From positions 1 to 22,725 of the forward strand of contig CAKREC010000032.1 of assembly GCA_934316925.1 (NCBI GenBank): a stretch of DNA of 22,725 bases, given 5' to 3'. Below, in pieces: positions 16,238 through 22,725 of the stretch. The position numbers and the translations under genes were made by a program. How positions within the stretch are numbered: position 1 is the stretch's first letter; each line of letters starts with the position of its first letter. The stretch is from an uncultured Eubacterium sp. (lineage in GTDB: Bacteria > Bacillota > Clostridia > Lachnospirales > Lachnospiraceae). The notes under the pieces were generated by a model. It was not told where the DNA came from. It ran no database searches and was given only the letters and a program-made list of their open reading frames with translations.

Positions 16238-18021
16238 TATAGACCACTTCCTTCTAAAAATATTTTGTCTTCTTCGTGAATACACTGAATCTGTTTCAGA
16301 GATGCCATATTAGCGATCATGGAATAGTTTGTGTGATAAATTACAAATCCGGGATTTCCGCCATTTGGCTTTTTGACATGTTTTTTTTGCGTATAATCAA
16401 TTTCCAATTTTTCGGAATTCTTTCCCTTTGAAAAATGTGCTGCCAGAGCCGCTGCCTGTTCAAAGGTGGAGATCGGTGGCTCACCTTCCTGCGTTTTTAC
16501 GATCACGTGAGAGCCGGGCATTTGTTTGGCGTGAAACCACCAGTCATTTCCGGTTGCAAACCGGAACGTTAATTCGTCGTTTTGAAAATTGTTTTTTCCG
16601 ACATAAATATCATAACCGTCGGAAGATAAAAAATGAAGAGGAGTACTTTTAATCTTTTTATTTTTTCCTTTTCCATTTTTATCCAGCTTTTTTATATAAC
16701 CGGCTTCAAAAAGTTCCTGCCGGATAAAATGAAGATCTTCTTCCTTTCTGGCAATATCGAGTTCTGTCAAAATCGATTCCAGATGCTCGATCGCTTTTTG
16801 GTTTTGTTCCATTTGTTGTGATACGGCTTCATATGTCCGTTTCATTTTATTGTATTTGTCAAAATATTTATTGGCATTTTCAATTGAGGACAGTGTGTTA
16901 TCTACAGGAATTTTGATCTCTTTATCATCATAATAATTGATGCAGGTTAATTCCGTGTCGTCTGTACCTAACTGATAGCCGTACGTTGTCAAAAGTTCGC
17001 CATATACTTTGAATTTGTCTTTTTTTTCAGTGTCTTTTAACTGTTTTCGCTGAAGGTCCATTTTTTTGTAACATCGATCCAAATGAGTGGTAATACTTTT
17101 ACGGATATCACTGCTTTTTTGACGGATGCGGCCAAGCGTGTCTTTCTCTGAGTAAAATCTTTCGACAATATGAGACATGGACGGATCGGTGTAGCAGGTC
17201 AACGTATTGTACATCGTAAGAGGACAGGCCGCAAATTCTTTGGGCATTGACCCATCTAAATAAAGCGATGGATGAAAATCTGAATTTTTTATCTGATCCA
17301 CCAGCACACGAAATTGTGATAATAACGCCGCCTTATCATTTCCGTTCAGAGAAGCGGTCGGAGCATCCCCATCGATGCGGCATTGATATGCCAATTCGTG
17401 AGCCATCGTAGAACTAAATCCGCTAAGAGATGTATAGATTGCTTTCGCAACAGGCATTGGCTTTTTGAAGATGGTATTGTGCCAGTCTTCGGTGGTTGCT
17501 GTCAGGGGATCCAGTTTGTGCAAGGTATTGGGAATAAAGTAATCTCTCCCGGGTAAAACTTCGCGGACAGAACTTACCATCCCACTAATATGTTTGATGC
17601 TGTCAATAATGACATTATTTTCGTTGACAAAAATGATATTGCTGTGTTTTCCCATGATCTCAATCATGAGTTTTCGCTGTACCATATCCCCCAGTTCATT
17701 TCTGTTTTCTAATGTGATCGCCAGGACACGTTCCAGGGCAATCTGTGATATTTCCAGAATACGAGCTCCGCTCAGATGCTTTCGTAAGATCATACAAAAA
17801 TTAGGAGCGGTGAGAGGTGACTGTTTATTGGTATCGGTCAGACAGACCAACGGAAGAGAAGGACTTGCCGATATTTTTAAACGGTAAACGGTTCGATTGT
17901 TTTTTATTGTTAATAGTAGCTCGTCCTTTTCCGGCTGTGCGATCTTCTGAACGGTACCGCCAATCAGTTCTGATCTGAATTCGCTGGTCAGGGCAGCTAA
18001 TGTAATTCCATCAAATGCCAT
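16237..18021 (-). CDS. rqcH: Ribosome quality control protein RqcH (NFACT family)
   Basis: RqcH binds stalled 50S-peptidyl-tRNA complexes and, with RqcP, adds C-terminal alanine tails that mark the peptide for degradation. It was formerly annotated as a fibronectin-binding protein. The 594 residues have NFACT-N (about 1-180, beginning MAFDGITLAAL), a middle helical part, a coiled-coil region (about 300-440), and NFACT-R (about 460-575) with DWWFHAK at 493-499 followed by MPGSHV. At the position of B. subtilis D97/R98, needed for activity, this protein reads Glu97-Arg98, a conservative change. The start at 18021 follows AAGGAGA by 7 bases; an in-frame alternative at 18069 lacks such a site. 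It is divergent from yicC, near the same genes as in Bacillus (yloA-yloC), and coupled to the PHP gene. Confidence 0.94.
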   Translation of the reverse strand: MAFDGITLAALTSEFRSELIGGTVQKIAQPEKDELLLTIKNNRTVYRLKISASPSLPLVCLTDTNKQSPLTAPNFCMILRKHLSGARILEISQIALERVLAITLENRNELGDMVQRKLMIEIMGKHSNIIFVNENNVIIDSIKHISGMVSSVREVLPGRDYFIPNTLHKLDPLTATTEDWHNTIFKKPMPVAKAIYTSLSGFSSTMAHELAYQCRIDGDAPTASLNGNDKAALLSQFRVLVDQIKNSDFHPSLYLDGSMPKEFAACPLTMYNTLTCYTDPSMSHIVERFYSEKDTLGRIRQKSSDIRKSITTHLDRCYKKMDLQRKQLKDTEKKDKFKVYGELLTTYGYQLGTDDTELTCINYYDDKEIKIPVDNTLSSIENANKYFDKYNKMKRTYEAVSQQMEQNQKAIEHLESILTELDIARKEEDLHFIRQELFEAGYIKKLDKNGKGKNKKIKSTPLHFLSSDGYDIYVGKNNFQNDELTFRFATGNDWWFHAKQMPGSHVIVKTQEGEPPISTFEQAAALAAHFSKGKNSEKLEIDYTQKKHVKKPNGGNPGFVIYHTNYSMIANMASLKQIQCIHEEDKIFLEGSGL

Positions 18022-18053
18022 GTGACACTCTCCTTTTGAAGTGTATTTTGCTG

Positions 18054-18073
18054 ATACAATATTATACAATATT
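18054..18073. repeat. Perfect tandem 10-bp repeat in the rqcH upstream region
   Basis: ATACAATATT occurs twice in direct tandem, at 18054-18063 and 18064-18073. On the minus strand it contains TATAAT (18066-18061), the likely rqcH -10, though no good -35 is 17 bp upstream. The 10-bp period places both copies on one face of the helix, so it may be an operator, or just AT-rich promoter sequence. Confidence 0.5.
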
Positions 18074-18121
18074 CTTCAAGGAAATAAAAGTGCCTGCCGG
18101 GAATTTCTGCAGGTGCATTCC

Positions 18122-18150
18122 TTGACGAAATCCATCTTTTGCCGTATAAT
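18122..18150 (+). promoter_or_regulatory. SigA-type promoter for the yicC-remA-gmk-lepB-rpoZ operon
   Basis: TTGACG (18122-18127) and a perfect TATAAT (18145-18150) are 17 bp apart. Transcription would begin near 18157, which makes the in-frame ATG at 18158 unlikely as a start and supports 18197. No other clear promoter is seen before 20968, so this one probably drives five genes. Confidence 0.85.
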
Positions 18151-18196
18151 AAAATGAATGTACAATTGGAATAATGGTTCGTGGAGTGATCGAGAT

Positions 18197-19075
18197 ATGA
18201 TTCAGAGTATGACAGGATTTGGCCGGGGAGAAGCCGGAAATTCAAATTATAAAATTGAGATTGAAGTGAAATCTGTCAATCATCGATATTTAGATATGAA
18301 TATCAGATTACCGAAAAAGCTTAATTCTTTTGAAGCGATGATTCGCAATCTTATGAAAGAATATGTGAGTCGTGGTAAAGTGGATGTTTTTGTAAATTAT
18401 TCGAATTTATCCGGAAAGGATACAACCCTGCATTATAATTCGGAGATAGCAAGGGCTTATTATGATGGCTTGAAACAATTATCTTATGATCTGCAGATTG
18501 AGGACACCTCGGTTGCCTATGAAATTTCACGGTTCCCGGATGTTTTCACACAGGAAGAACAGGCTGTGGATGAGCATGAAATAGAGTCCTTACTGGAACA
18601 GGCCATCGGTCAGGCTGGTGAGATGTTTATCAAAAGCCGGCAGCTGGAAGGTGAAAAACTAAAAGAGGATCTGACCGACAAACTAAAGAAAGTAGAACAG
18701 TTAGTAGATGCCATATCAGAGCGTGCTCCGGAGATTGTTGCGGAGTATCGCCAGCGGATCACGGAAAAAGTAAATGAGCTGCTGGGAGATACTCATGTGG
18801 ATGAGAATGTTCTGGCAACGGAGATTGTTGTCTATGCAGATAAAATATGTGTAGACGAAGAGATGGTTCGTTTAAAGACACATGTTTCTCACATGTCAGA
18901 GACTCTTTCGGAATCGGGAGCAATTGGACGTAAGCTCGATTTTCTGACGCAGGAAATGAACCGGGAGGCAAATACAACCCTTTCAAAGTCAAATGATGTT
19001 CAGGTGGCCAATTACGGAATCGAGTTAAAAACAGAAATTGAAAAGATACGTGAACAGATACAGAATATCGAATGA
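18197..19075 (+). CDS. yicC: YicC/YloC-family endoribonuclease
   Basis: The 292 residues start with MIQSMTGFGRGEA, the near-invariant N-terminus of the family, and end with IKLKTEIEKIREQIQNIE-like sequence (GIELKTEIEKIREQIQNIE), the hallmark of the C-terminal domain. Further family stretches are EVKSVNHRYLDMNIRLPK near the N-terminus and GRKLDFLTQEMNREANT near the C-terminus. E. coli YicC and its relatives are endoribonucleases linked to RNA turnover. The start at 18197 is set by the conserved N-terminus and GGAG at 18183-18186. The order yicC-remA-gmk-rpoZ is the same as yloC-ylzA-gmk-yloH in B. subtilis. Confidence 0.95.
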   Translation: MIQSMTGFGRGEAGNSNYKIEIEVKSVNHRYLDMNIRLPKKLNSFEAMIRNLMKEYVSRGKVDVFVNYSNLSGKDTTLHYNSEIARAYYDGLKQLSYDLQIEDTSVAYEISRFPDVFTQEEQAVDEHEIESLLEQAIGQAGEMFIKSRQLEGEKLKEDLTDKLKKVEQLVDAISERAPEIVAEYRQRITEKVNELLGDTHVDENVLATEIVVYADKICVDEEMVRLKTHVSHMSETLSESGAIGRKLDFLTQEMNREANTTLSKSNDVQVANYGIELKTEIEKIREQIQNIE

Positions 19076-19094
19076 TGGACAGATTGGAGAATAT

Positions 19095-19340
19095 ATGTCA
19101 TTTATCAATATCGGCTATGGAAATATTGTAAATAGTCAAAAAGTGATTTCGATTGTCAGTCCCGATGCAGCGCCGATCAAGCGTCTGATACAATTGGCAA
19201 AAGACCAGGGGACGGCGATTGATGCTACTTGTGGAAGGAAGACGAAGGCAGTGGTTGTTATGGAGAACAATACGATTATTTTATCTTCTTTGTTACCGGA
19301 GACAATTGCTTCTAGAATGAATATGGAGGAAAAACAGTAG
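19095..19340 (+). CDS. remA: RemA-family DNA-binding regulator (DUF370)
   Basis: RemA is a small DNA-binding protein that activates biofilm matrix genes in B. subtilis and is broadly conserved in Firmicutes. The 81-residue product has the family core INIGYGNIVNSQKVISIV and PDAAPIKRL, then ATCGRKTKAVVVM and SSLLPETIASR. The start at 19095 is preceded by TTGGAGA and gives the expected N-terminus MSFINIGYG; an upstream in-frame start at 19038 would lie inside yicC. Its targets here are unknown. Conserved linkage to yicC and gmk supports the call. Confidence 0.95.
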   Translation: MSFINIGYGNIVNSQKVISIVSPDAAPIKRLIQLAKDQGTAIDATCGRKTKAVVVMENNTIILSSLLPETIASRMNMEEKQ

Positions 19341-19342
19341 AT

Positions 19343-19963
19343 ATGAGTAAAGGCGTTCTTACCGTTATTTCCGGATTTTCCGGTGCGGGCAAAGGTACGA
19401 TCATGAAAGAACTGATTCAGAGATATCAGTATTTCGTTTCGATTTCAGCAACGACAAGACAGCCACGGGCAGGAGAAGAACACGGAAGAGAATATTATTT
19501 CTATGATCGTGAACAATTTGAATCGATGATCGCGAACGATCAATTGATTGAATGGGCTGAATATGTAGGGAACTATTATGGAACCCCAAAAGAAGCTGTT
19601 GAAAAACAGTTAAATGAGGGGAAAGATGTTCTTTTAGAGATTGAGATGCAAGGCGGAATGCTGGTAAAAGAGCAGTTCCCGGATGCCGTACTTATTTTTA
19701 TTACGCCGCCATCCGCACAGGAATTAAAAGATCGTTTATGTGGACGGGGAACAGAAACAGAAGAACAGATTGCCAATCGTCTTGCCAGAGCTTCTGAAGA
19801 AGTTCCATATATGAAGTCTTACGAATATTTAGTTGTCAATGATGACCTTGATGAAGCAGTAGAACATGTACATCAGATCATTACAACACAGCATGCAAAG
19901 ATGAAATATCATGAATTGTGGATTGAGCAGATGGAAACAACGCTTGCTCAATTTCATAAATAA
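19343..19963 (+). CDS. gmk: Guanylate kinase
   Basis: Gmk phosphorylates GMP to GDP with ATP and is essential for guanine nucleotide supply and (p)ppGpp balance. The 206 residues match the family length. The P-loop GFSGAGKGT is at 11-19, with Phe where many homologues have Pro. GMP-binding motifs follow: SATTRQPRAGEEHGREYYF, EWAEYVGNYYGTP and a LEIEMQGG stretch, with the lid region RGTETEEQIANRL. The start lies 2 bp after the remA stop, with GGAGG (19325-19329) inside the end of remA as ribosome binding site, so the genes are coupled. Confidence 0.97.
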   Translation: MSKGVLTVISGFSGAGKGTIMKELIQRYQYFVSISATTRQPRAGEEHGREYYFYDREQFESMIANDQLIEWAEYVGNYYGTPKEAVEKQLNEGKDVLLEIEMQGGMLVKEQFPDAVLIFITPPSAQELKDRLCGRGTETEEQIANRLARASEEVPYMKSYEYLVVNDDLDEAVEHVHQIITTQHAKMKYHELWIEQMETTLAQFHK

Positions 19964-19986
19964 ATAATAATAGGGAGGATTTAAAG

Positions 19987-20631
19987 ATGGAACCAACACA
20001 GGAATCATTGCAGGAACCTGTAGTAGAGGCTGAAAAAACGGCTTCTCCTGTTGCCGGCGATGAGACAACAAAGAAAGACAAAAGGCGCAAACCGATCAGT
20101 TATGTTGCGGAGGTATTGATCTATCTGGCATTGATCTTTGCCTGCGTTTATGTTGTGCCTAATTATGTTGTACAGCGAACCGTAGTAAGTGGAAAATCCA
20201 TGCAGGATACTCTGCAGAATAAAGATAGTTTGCTGGTAGACAAATTATCATATCGTTTTACAAATCCCAAAAGATATGATATAATCGTTTTCTATCCAAA
20301 GGGCAAAGATGTCAATGAATATTTTGTAAAACGAATTTATGGTCTGCCGGGAGAGACGGTTCAGATCAAGGACAATGATATTTATATCAATGGAGAGATC
20401 ATCAGTGATCCGTATGCAAAAGACAGTATGAGCACGGCGGGTATTGCGGAAGAGCCTATCACATTAGGAGAAGATGAATTCTTTGTACTGGGCGATCATC
20501 GATCGGTCAGTTTGGATAGTCGTTATGATGAAACATTAGATCCGGACGGTCCGGGTCCTGTAAAGAAGGAAAACATTGCAGGAAAAGTATTTTTTAGAAT
20601 TTGGCCACTGAGTTCATTTGGTAAGCCTTGA
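19987..20631 (+). CDS. lepB: Signal peptidase I, located between gmk and rpoZ
   Basis: This is a complete type I signal peptidase of 214 residues. A charged cytoplasmic N-terminus (1-37, ending KKDKRRKP) precedes one membrane segment at about 38-60. The nucleophile Ser71 is in SGKSM, the general base Lys115 in FVKRIYGLPGE, and box E reads GDHRSVSLDSR (169-179), with His in place of the usual Asn. The DETLDPDGPGPV insert after box E differs from both homologues near 1400-3644. AGGGAGGA before 19980 is a strong ribosome binding site. It follows gmk by 23 bp and precedes rpoZ by 38 bp, so it is co-transcribed with two housekeeping genes. In B. subtilis gmk and rpoZ are adjacent, so this gene looks like an insertion into a conserved cluster. 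Confidence 0.95.
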   Translation: MEPTQESLQEPVVEAEKTASPVAGDETTKKDKRRKPISYVAEVLIYLALIFACVYVVPNYVVQRTVVSGKSMQDTLQNKDSLLVDKLSYRFTNPKRYDIIVFYPKGKDVNEYFVKRIYGLPGETVQIKDNDIYINGEIISDPYAKDSMSTAGIAEEPITLGEDEFFVLGDHRSVSLDSRYDETLDPDGPGPVKKENIAGKVFFRIWPLSSFGKP

Positions 20632-20669
20632 TTCATAGAAAACATGCAGTTTTGAAAGGAGATTTTATT

Positions 20670-20918
20670 ATGTTACATCCATCTTACACAGATTTGATGA
20701 ATATTGCCAACAGTGAGGTTGAGGAGGGAGAGCAGCCGGTTGTAAACAGTCGTTATTCGATTGTTCTTGCTACAGCGAAGAGAGCGCGTCAGATCATTGC
20801 TGGTTCCCCGGCACTTACCGATAGTGCTCCATGTGACAAGCCATTGTCAATTGCTGTTGAAGAACTTGCTACAAGCGCAATTAAAATTGATGGCGAGGAC
20901 GACGAGATCGAAGAGTAG
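20670..20918 (+). CDS. rpoZ: RNA polymerase omega subunit
   Basis: Omega helps fold and assemble the beta-prime subunit. The 82 residues show the family core NSRYSIVLATAKRARQIIAG and the later KPLSIAVEELATSAIKI, ending in an acidic tail (DGEDDEIEE). The start at 20670 is chosen for AAAGGAGA (20655-20662), 7 bases upstream; an in-frame start at 20628 overlaps the preceding stop and has no site. It is the last gene of the yicC operon, followed by a strong terminator. Confidence 0.95.
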   Translation: MLHPSYTDLMNIANSEVEEGEQPVVNSRYSIVLATAKRARQIIAGSPALTDSAPCDKPLSIAVEELATSAIKIDGEDDEIEE

Positions 20919-20967
20919 ACGTTATATATTGTCCTGTACAGATGAAGATTTCATAATATTTTATATC

Positions 20968-20999
20968 AAAGTACTTTCTATTTCAGAAAGTACTTTTTT
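20968..20999 (+). terminator. Intrinsic terminator of the yicC-rpoZ operon
   Basis: AAAGTACTTTCT (20968-20979) pairs with AGAAAGTACTTT (20985-20996) over 12 bp with a 5-nt loop, and the T run continues to 20999. Confidence 0.93.
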
Positions 21000-21002
21000 A
21001 TG

Positions 21003-21031
21003 TTGACAAACATGCGTTCGCATGCTATATT
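21003..21031 (+). promoter_or_regulatory. Strong SigA-type promoter of the YneA-like gene
   Basis: A perfect TTGACA (21003-21008) and TATATT (21026-21031) are 17 bp apart; a second TATATT sits at 21031-21036. The predicted start is near 21038. LexA-box matches lie in the spacer and just after the start, so a near-consensus promoter held down by repression is expected. Confidence 0.85.
21007..21020. promoter_or_regulatory. LexA (SOS) box 1, between -35 and -10
   Basis: CAAAC-ATGC-GTTCG matches the Gram-positive SOS box CGAAC-N4-GTTCG with one mismatch; read on the minus strand as CGAACGCATGTTTG it fits the B. subtilis form CGAACRNRYGTTYC at 13 of 14 positions. It overlaps the end of the -35 and most of the spacer, a position where binding would block RNA polymerase. 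Confidence 0.7.
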
Positions 21032-21049
21032 ATATTCAAACAGATGTTC

Positions 21050-21063
21050 GGAACGATTGTTCG
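21050..21063. promoter_or_regulatory. LexA (SOS) box 2, just after the transcript start
   Basis: GGAAC-GATT-GTTCG matches CGAAC-N4-GTTCG with one mismatch and contains the full GAAC-N4-GTTC core. It lies 43 bp downstream of box 1, close to four helical turns. Extra half-sites flank it, giving GTTC-G-GAAC-GATT-GTTC-GAAC over 21046-21066. Confidence 0.75.
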
Positions 21064-21130
21064 AACAATGGATGCCCGGTCGTTAGATGACAGAAGGGCA
21101 AGACTTGTAGTATGCAGGAGGATATATATT

Positions 21131-21436
21131 ATGAAGAAGATTTCATTTCCGTTCTATATTTTTGTTACACTGGCTATTGTTGTTGTTTTATTTTTATTGA
21201 TCCATCCAAAAGCTTCAGCCAATGTTGTTGGTCTGGAGGATGTACATCGGATCGAACGTGTTTTAGTGAAAGAGGGAGATACGCTGTCTGGGATTGCTGA
21301 GCGCTATGCGGGCCAGTACTCTCATTTGACATGTTCGGAGTATCAGGCAGATATTATTGAGTTGAACAATTTAAGTTCCCCTTATATTACGGCAGGAAAC
21401 TATATTATGTTACCCAATTATGTAGATTCGCACTGA
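21131..21436 (+). CDS. YneA-like LysM protein, probable SOS division inhibitor
   Basis: The 101-residue protein has one N-terminal membrane segment (about 6-24), a short linker, and one LysM domain (about 43-95) recognisable from VKEGDTLSGIAERY, DIIELNNL and ITAGNYIMLP. This size and layout match B. subtilis YneA, which is induced by DNA damage and delays cell division. Two LexA-box matches in its promoter support the same role. The LexA gene, next to yneA in Bacillus, is not beside it here. The start at 21131 follows AGGAGG (21116-21121) by 9 bases; an in-frame ATG at 21044 is almost at the transcript start and lacks a site. Function is inferred from architecture and regulation; sequence identity to YneA is probably low. 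Confidence 0.82.
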   Translation: MKKISFPFYIFVTLAIVVVLFLLIHPKASANVVGLEDVHRIERVLVKEGDTLSGIAERYAGQYSHLTCSEYQADIIELNNLSSPYITAGNYIMLPNYVDSH

Positions 21437-21441
21437 TTATT

Positions 21442-21471
21442 ACAAAATTCTCTCCAATGTGACAAAATTCT
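21442..21471. repeat. Direct repeat of ACAAAATTCT, two copies 20 bp apart
   Basis: ACAAAATTCT occurs at 21442-21451 and 21462-21471. The starts are exactly two helical turns apart. The copies lie just upstream of the inverted repeat at 21481-21506 and of the stalk-domain gene. The second copy lies within TGACA-N6-TGTCA, a further small inverted repeat. Confidence 0.6.
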
Positions 21472-21480
21472 GTCATGCCA

Positions 21481-21506
21481 TTGATATATGATAGACCATA
21501 TATCAA
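21481..21506. repeat. Perfect 10-bp inverted repeat before the stalk-domain gene
   Basis: TTGATATATG (21481-21490) and CATATATCAA (21497-21506) are exact reverse complements with spacer ATAGAC. It ends 6 bases before the ribosome binding site. No T tract follows, so it is not a terminator. It could be an operator or a leader hairpin. I find no convincing SigA promoter for the gene nearby. Confidence 0.7.
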
Positions 21507-21528
21507 ATAATAGGAGATGAGTATATTT

Positions 21529-22725
21529 ATGTGCAATTTCAACACAAAGGGTAAAGTTAAGAATCGATTCTTTATAAAGTTTCTTCTTTTATTCTTTATC
21601 AGCTTCCTTGCTGTATCAATAAGCAATGGAACAGTCAGCAGTGCCGCTTCCCGGTACGTCAAGGTTCGATACAACAAAAAAACTCACAAAAATAAGAGTA
21701 AGCAGCTTACGGTTACTTACAACGGTAAAAAAATATCAAAAAGCGGATATAAGGCATTAGTCATCAAGAAGTCATACATGGTGCCTTATAATGATATATT
21801 TAAGTCAGGAACAAAAGCAAAGGTTACTTATTCAAAAAAAGCAAAAAAGATCAAAATTAAACTGAATGATACCACAATGCGCATGACAGTTGGTAAGAAA
21901 ACTGCTTATGTAAATGGGAAAAAAGTGAAATTGAAGACAGCACCGCTATCGGTTTATTACGTTTCAAAAAAGAAAACAAAGATTATGGTTCCAATTTATT
22001 CCGTAGCGAAAAGTCTTTCTCTTCGATATGTAAAAACATCCAGTAAGATACAATTAAGCGCTCCATTAAAGCTTACATACAATGGAGCTACCACATATTA
22101 TACAGGTGTACAGGGTGGAATTTTATTTAATCATACGGCATATAAATTAAGCTCATTGCCAGTATTAAAAATTGATGGAAATATGTATTTTCCTGCCGAA
22201 GAAGTATTTGATCAGATTATGAAATTAGAATATAGCTATAATACCTCGAATGGCAAGATCAGTGTTTCTGACCCGGACAATAGCATTGATTTTTCTTGTA
22301 CAGTGAATTCCAATCAATATACATTAAACAATAAAACATATACCATGAAAAAGAATGTTATGTTGATTCGAAATGAAGCTACAAAGCAGGATGTTGTTTG
22401 TGTTCCGGCGTCAGCTGTGATAAAAGCATTAAATTACACTTACAAATGGGATAAAGCAGCATCGCAGGTTACCATTCAGAGTGTTAACTTTTTTAAGTGG
22501 AGCAAAGAAGTAACGGATGTGCAGAAACAGGACACCCAGAAAAACTATATTTACGATGTTTCTGCTTCATATAGTCTTACTGACAATACTGGTTATGTAA
22601 GTATGAATATCACATCTACGTTACCAGATATTTTGAATTCCGCCGTTATTCAAAGAAATAATAAGATCATAAGATTGTTTTCTCATTTTGTATTCGGAGT
22701 AATTGCTTTCCAGATAATAAATATA
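21529..22725 (+). CDS. Secreted stalk-domain (copper amine oxidase N-like) protein, 3' end outside window
   Basis: The frame is open for all 399 codons to the window end. A basic N-terminus and hydrophobic segment (about 14-32) ending in SSAAS make a signal peptide, cleaved probably near residue 40. The mature part is Lys-rich at first (KKTHKNKSKQ, then KKAKKIKIKL) and contains repeated short modules of the type found in copper amine oxidase N-terminal-like stalk domains, for example MVPYNDIFKSGTKAKVTYSKKAKKI, MVPIYSVAKSLSLRYVKTSSKI and VPASAVIKALNYTYKWDKAASQVTI. In clostridia such stalks often precede an N-acetylmuramoyl-L-alanine amidase or other wall enzyme, but none is reached here. The ATG at 21529 follows TAGGAGATGAG. 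The last 20 residues turn hydrophobic, unlike the rest. Confidence 0.8.
   Translation, partial: MCNFNTKGKVKNRFFIKFLLLFFISFLAVSISNGTVSSAASRYVKVRYNKKTHKNKSKQLTVTYNGKKISKSGYKALVIKKSYMVPYNDIFKSGTKAKVTYSKKAKKIKIKLNDTTMRMTVGKKTAYVNGKKVKLKTAPLSVYYVSKKKTKIMVPIYSVAKSLSLRYVKTSSKIQLSAPLKLTYNGATTYYTGVQGGILFNHTAYKLSSLPVLKIDGNMYFPAEEVFDQIMKLEYSYNTSNGKISVSDPDNSIDFSCTVNSNQYTLNNKTYTMKKNVMLIRNEATKQDVVCVPASAVIKALNYTYKWDKAASQVTIQSVNFFKWSKEVTDVQKQDTQKNYIYDVSASYSLTDNTGYVSMNITSTLPDILNSAVIQRNNKIIRLFSHFVFGVIAFQIINI

Noticed and set aside
18090..18116. Hairpin GTGCCTGC/GCAGGTGC between rqcH and yicC as a terminator
   Set aside because: On the plus strand no T run follows, and on the minus strand two positions mismatch; it lies between divergent genes, where no terminator is needed.

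Overview
The window looks like core chromosome of a low-to-moderate GC Firmicute of class Clostridia, most likely family Lachnospiraceae; I cannot name the genus. The reasons are the Firmicute gene orders rplS-lepB-rbgA and yicC-remA-gmk-rpoZ, an RqcH (YloA-type) gene beside yicC, a YneA-like LysM gene with Gram-positive LexA boxes, strong AGGAGG ribosome binding sites, SigA-type promoters, a DUF5688-type protein and a divergent LigA of a kind I associate with Lachnospiraceae. I see no insertion sequence, prophage, integrase or CRISPR array.

Layout. Positions 1-4133: the 3' part of hisD, then a translation/secretion cluster on the plus strand: rplS, a signal peptidase I homologue whose catalytic Lys is Arg, the ribosome-assembly GTPase rbgA, a second and intact signal peptidase I, and a CYTH phosphatase-like protein. 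Positions 4159-5650: a monocistronic gdhA with its own promoter and terminator. Positions 5696-8585: a DUF5688-like gene, a minus-strand tRNA-Arg(CCG) whose terminator lies inside the end of that gene, hslO (Hsp33), and a membrane-anchored hypothetical protein. Positions 8616-11293: rluF and ligA, overlapping by 4 bp. Positions 11288-12751: a minus-strand SpoVB-like flippase that shares its last 6 bp with ligA. Positions 12880-14055: a very acidic protein of unknown function. Positions 14238-15422: a cysteine desulfurase, converging with a minus-strand pair rqcH and PHP phosphatase that overlap by one base. Positions 18122-20999: yicC, remA, gmk, a third signal peptidase I gene, and rpoZ. Positions 21003-21436: a YneA-like SOS division inhibitor with two LexA-box matches. 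Positions 21529 to the end: a secreted stalk-domain (copper amine oxidase N-domain-like) protein cut by the window edge.

The genes mostly serve translation and ribosome biology (rplS, rbgA, tRNA-Arg, rluF, rqcH, yicC), protein export (three signal peptidase homologues), nucleotide and DNA metabolism (gmk, ligA), nitrogen and sulfur metabolism (gdhA, hisD, cysteine desulfurase) and stress response (hslO, YneA-like). The most unusual points are the three signal peptidase genes within 19 kb, one with a Lys-to-Arg change at the catalytic base and another placed between gmk and rpoZ; the paired LexA boxes on the YneA-like gene; and the acidic orphan protein. I did not find a convincing new multi-gene defence or biosynthetic system.
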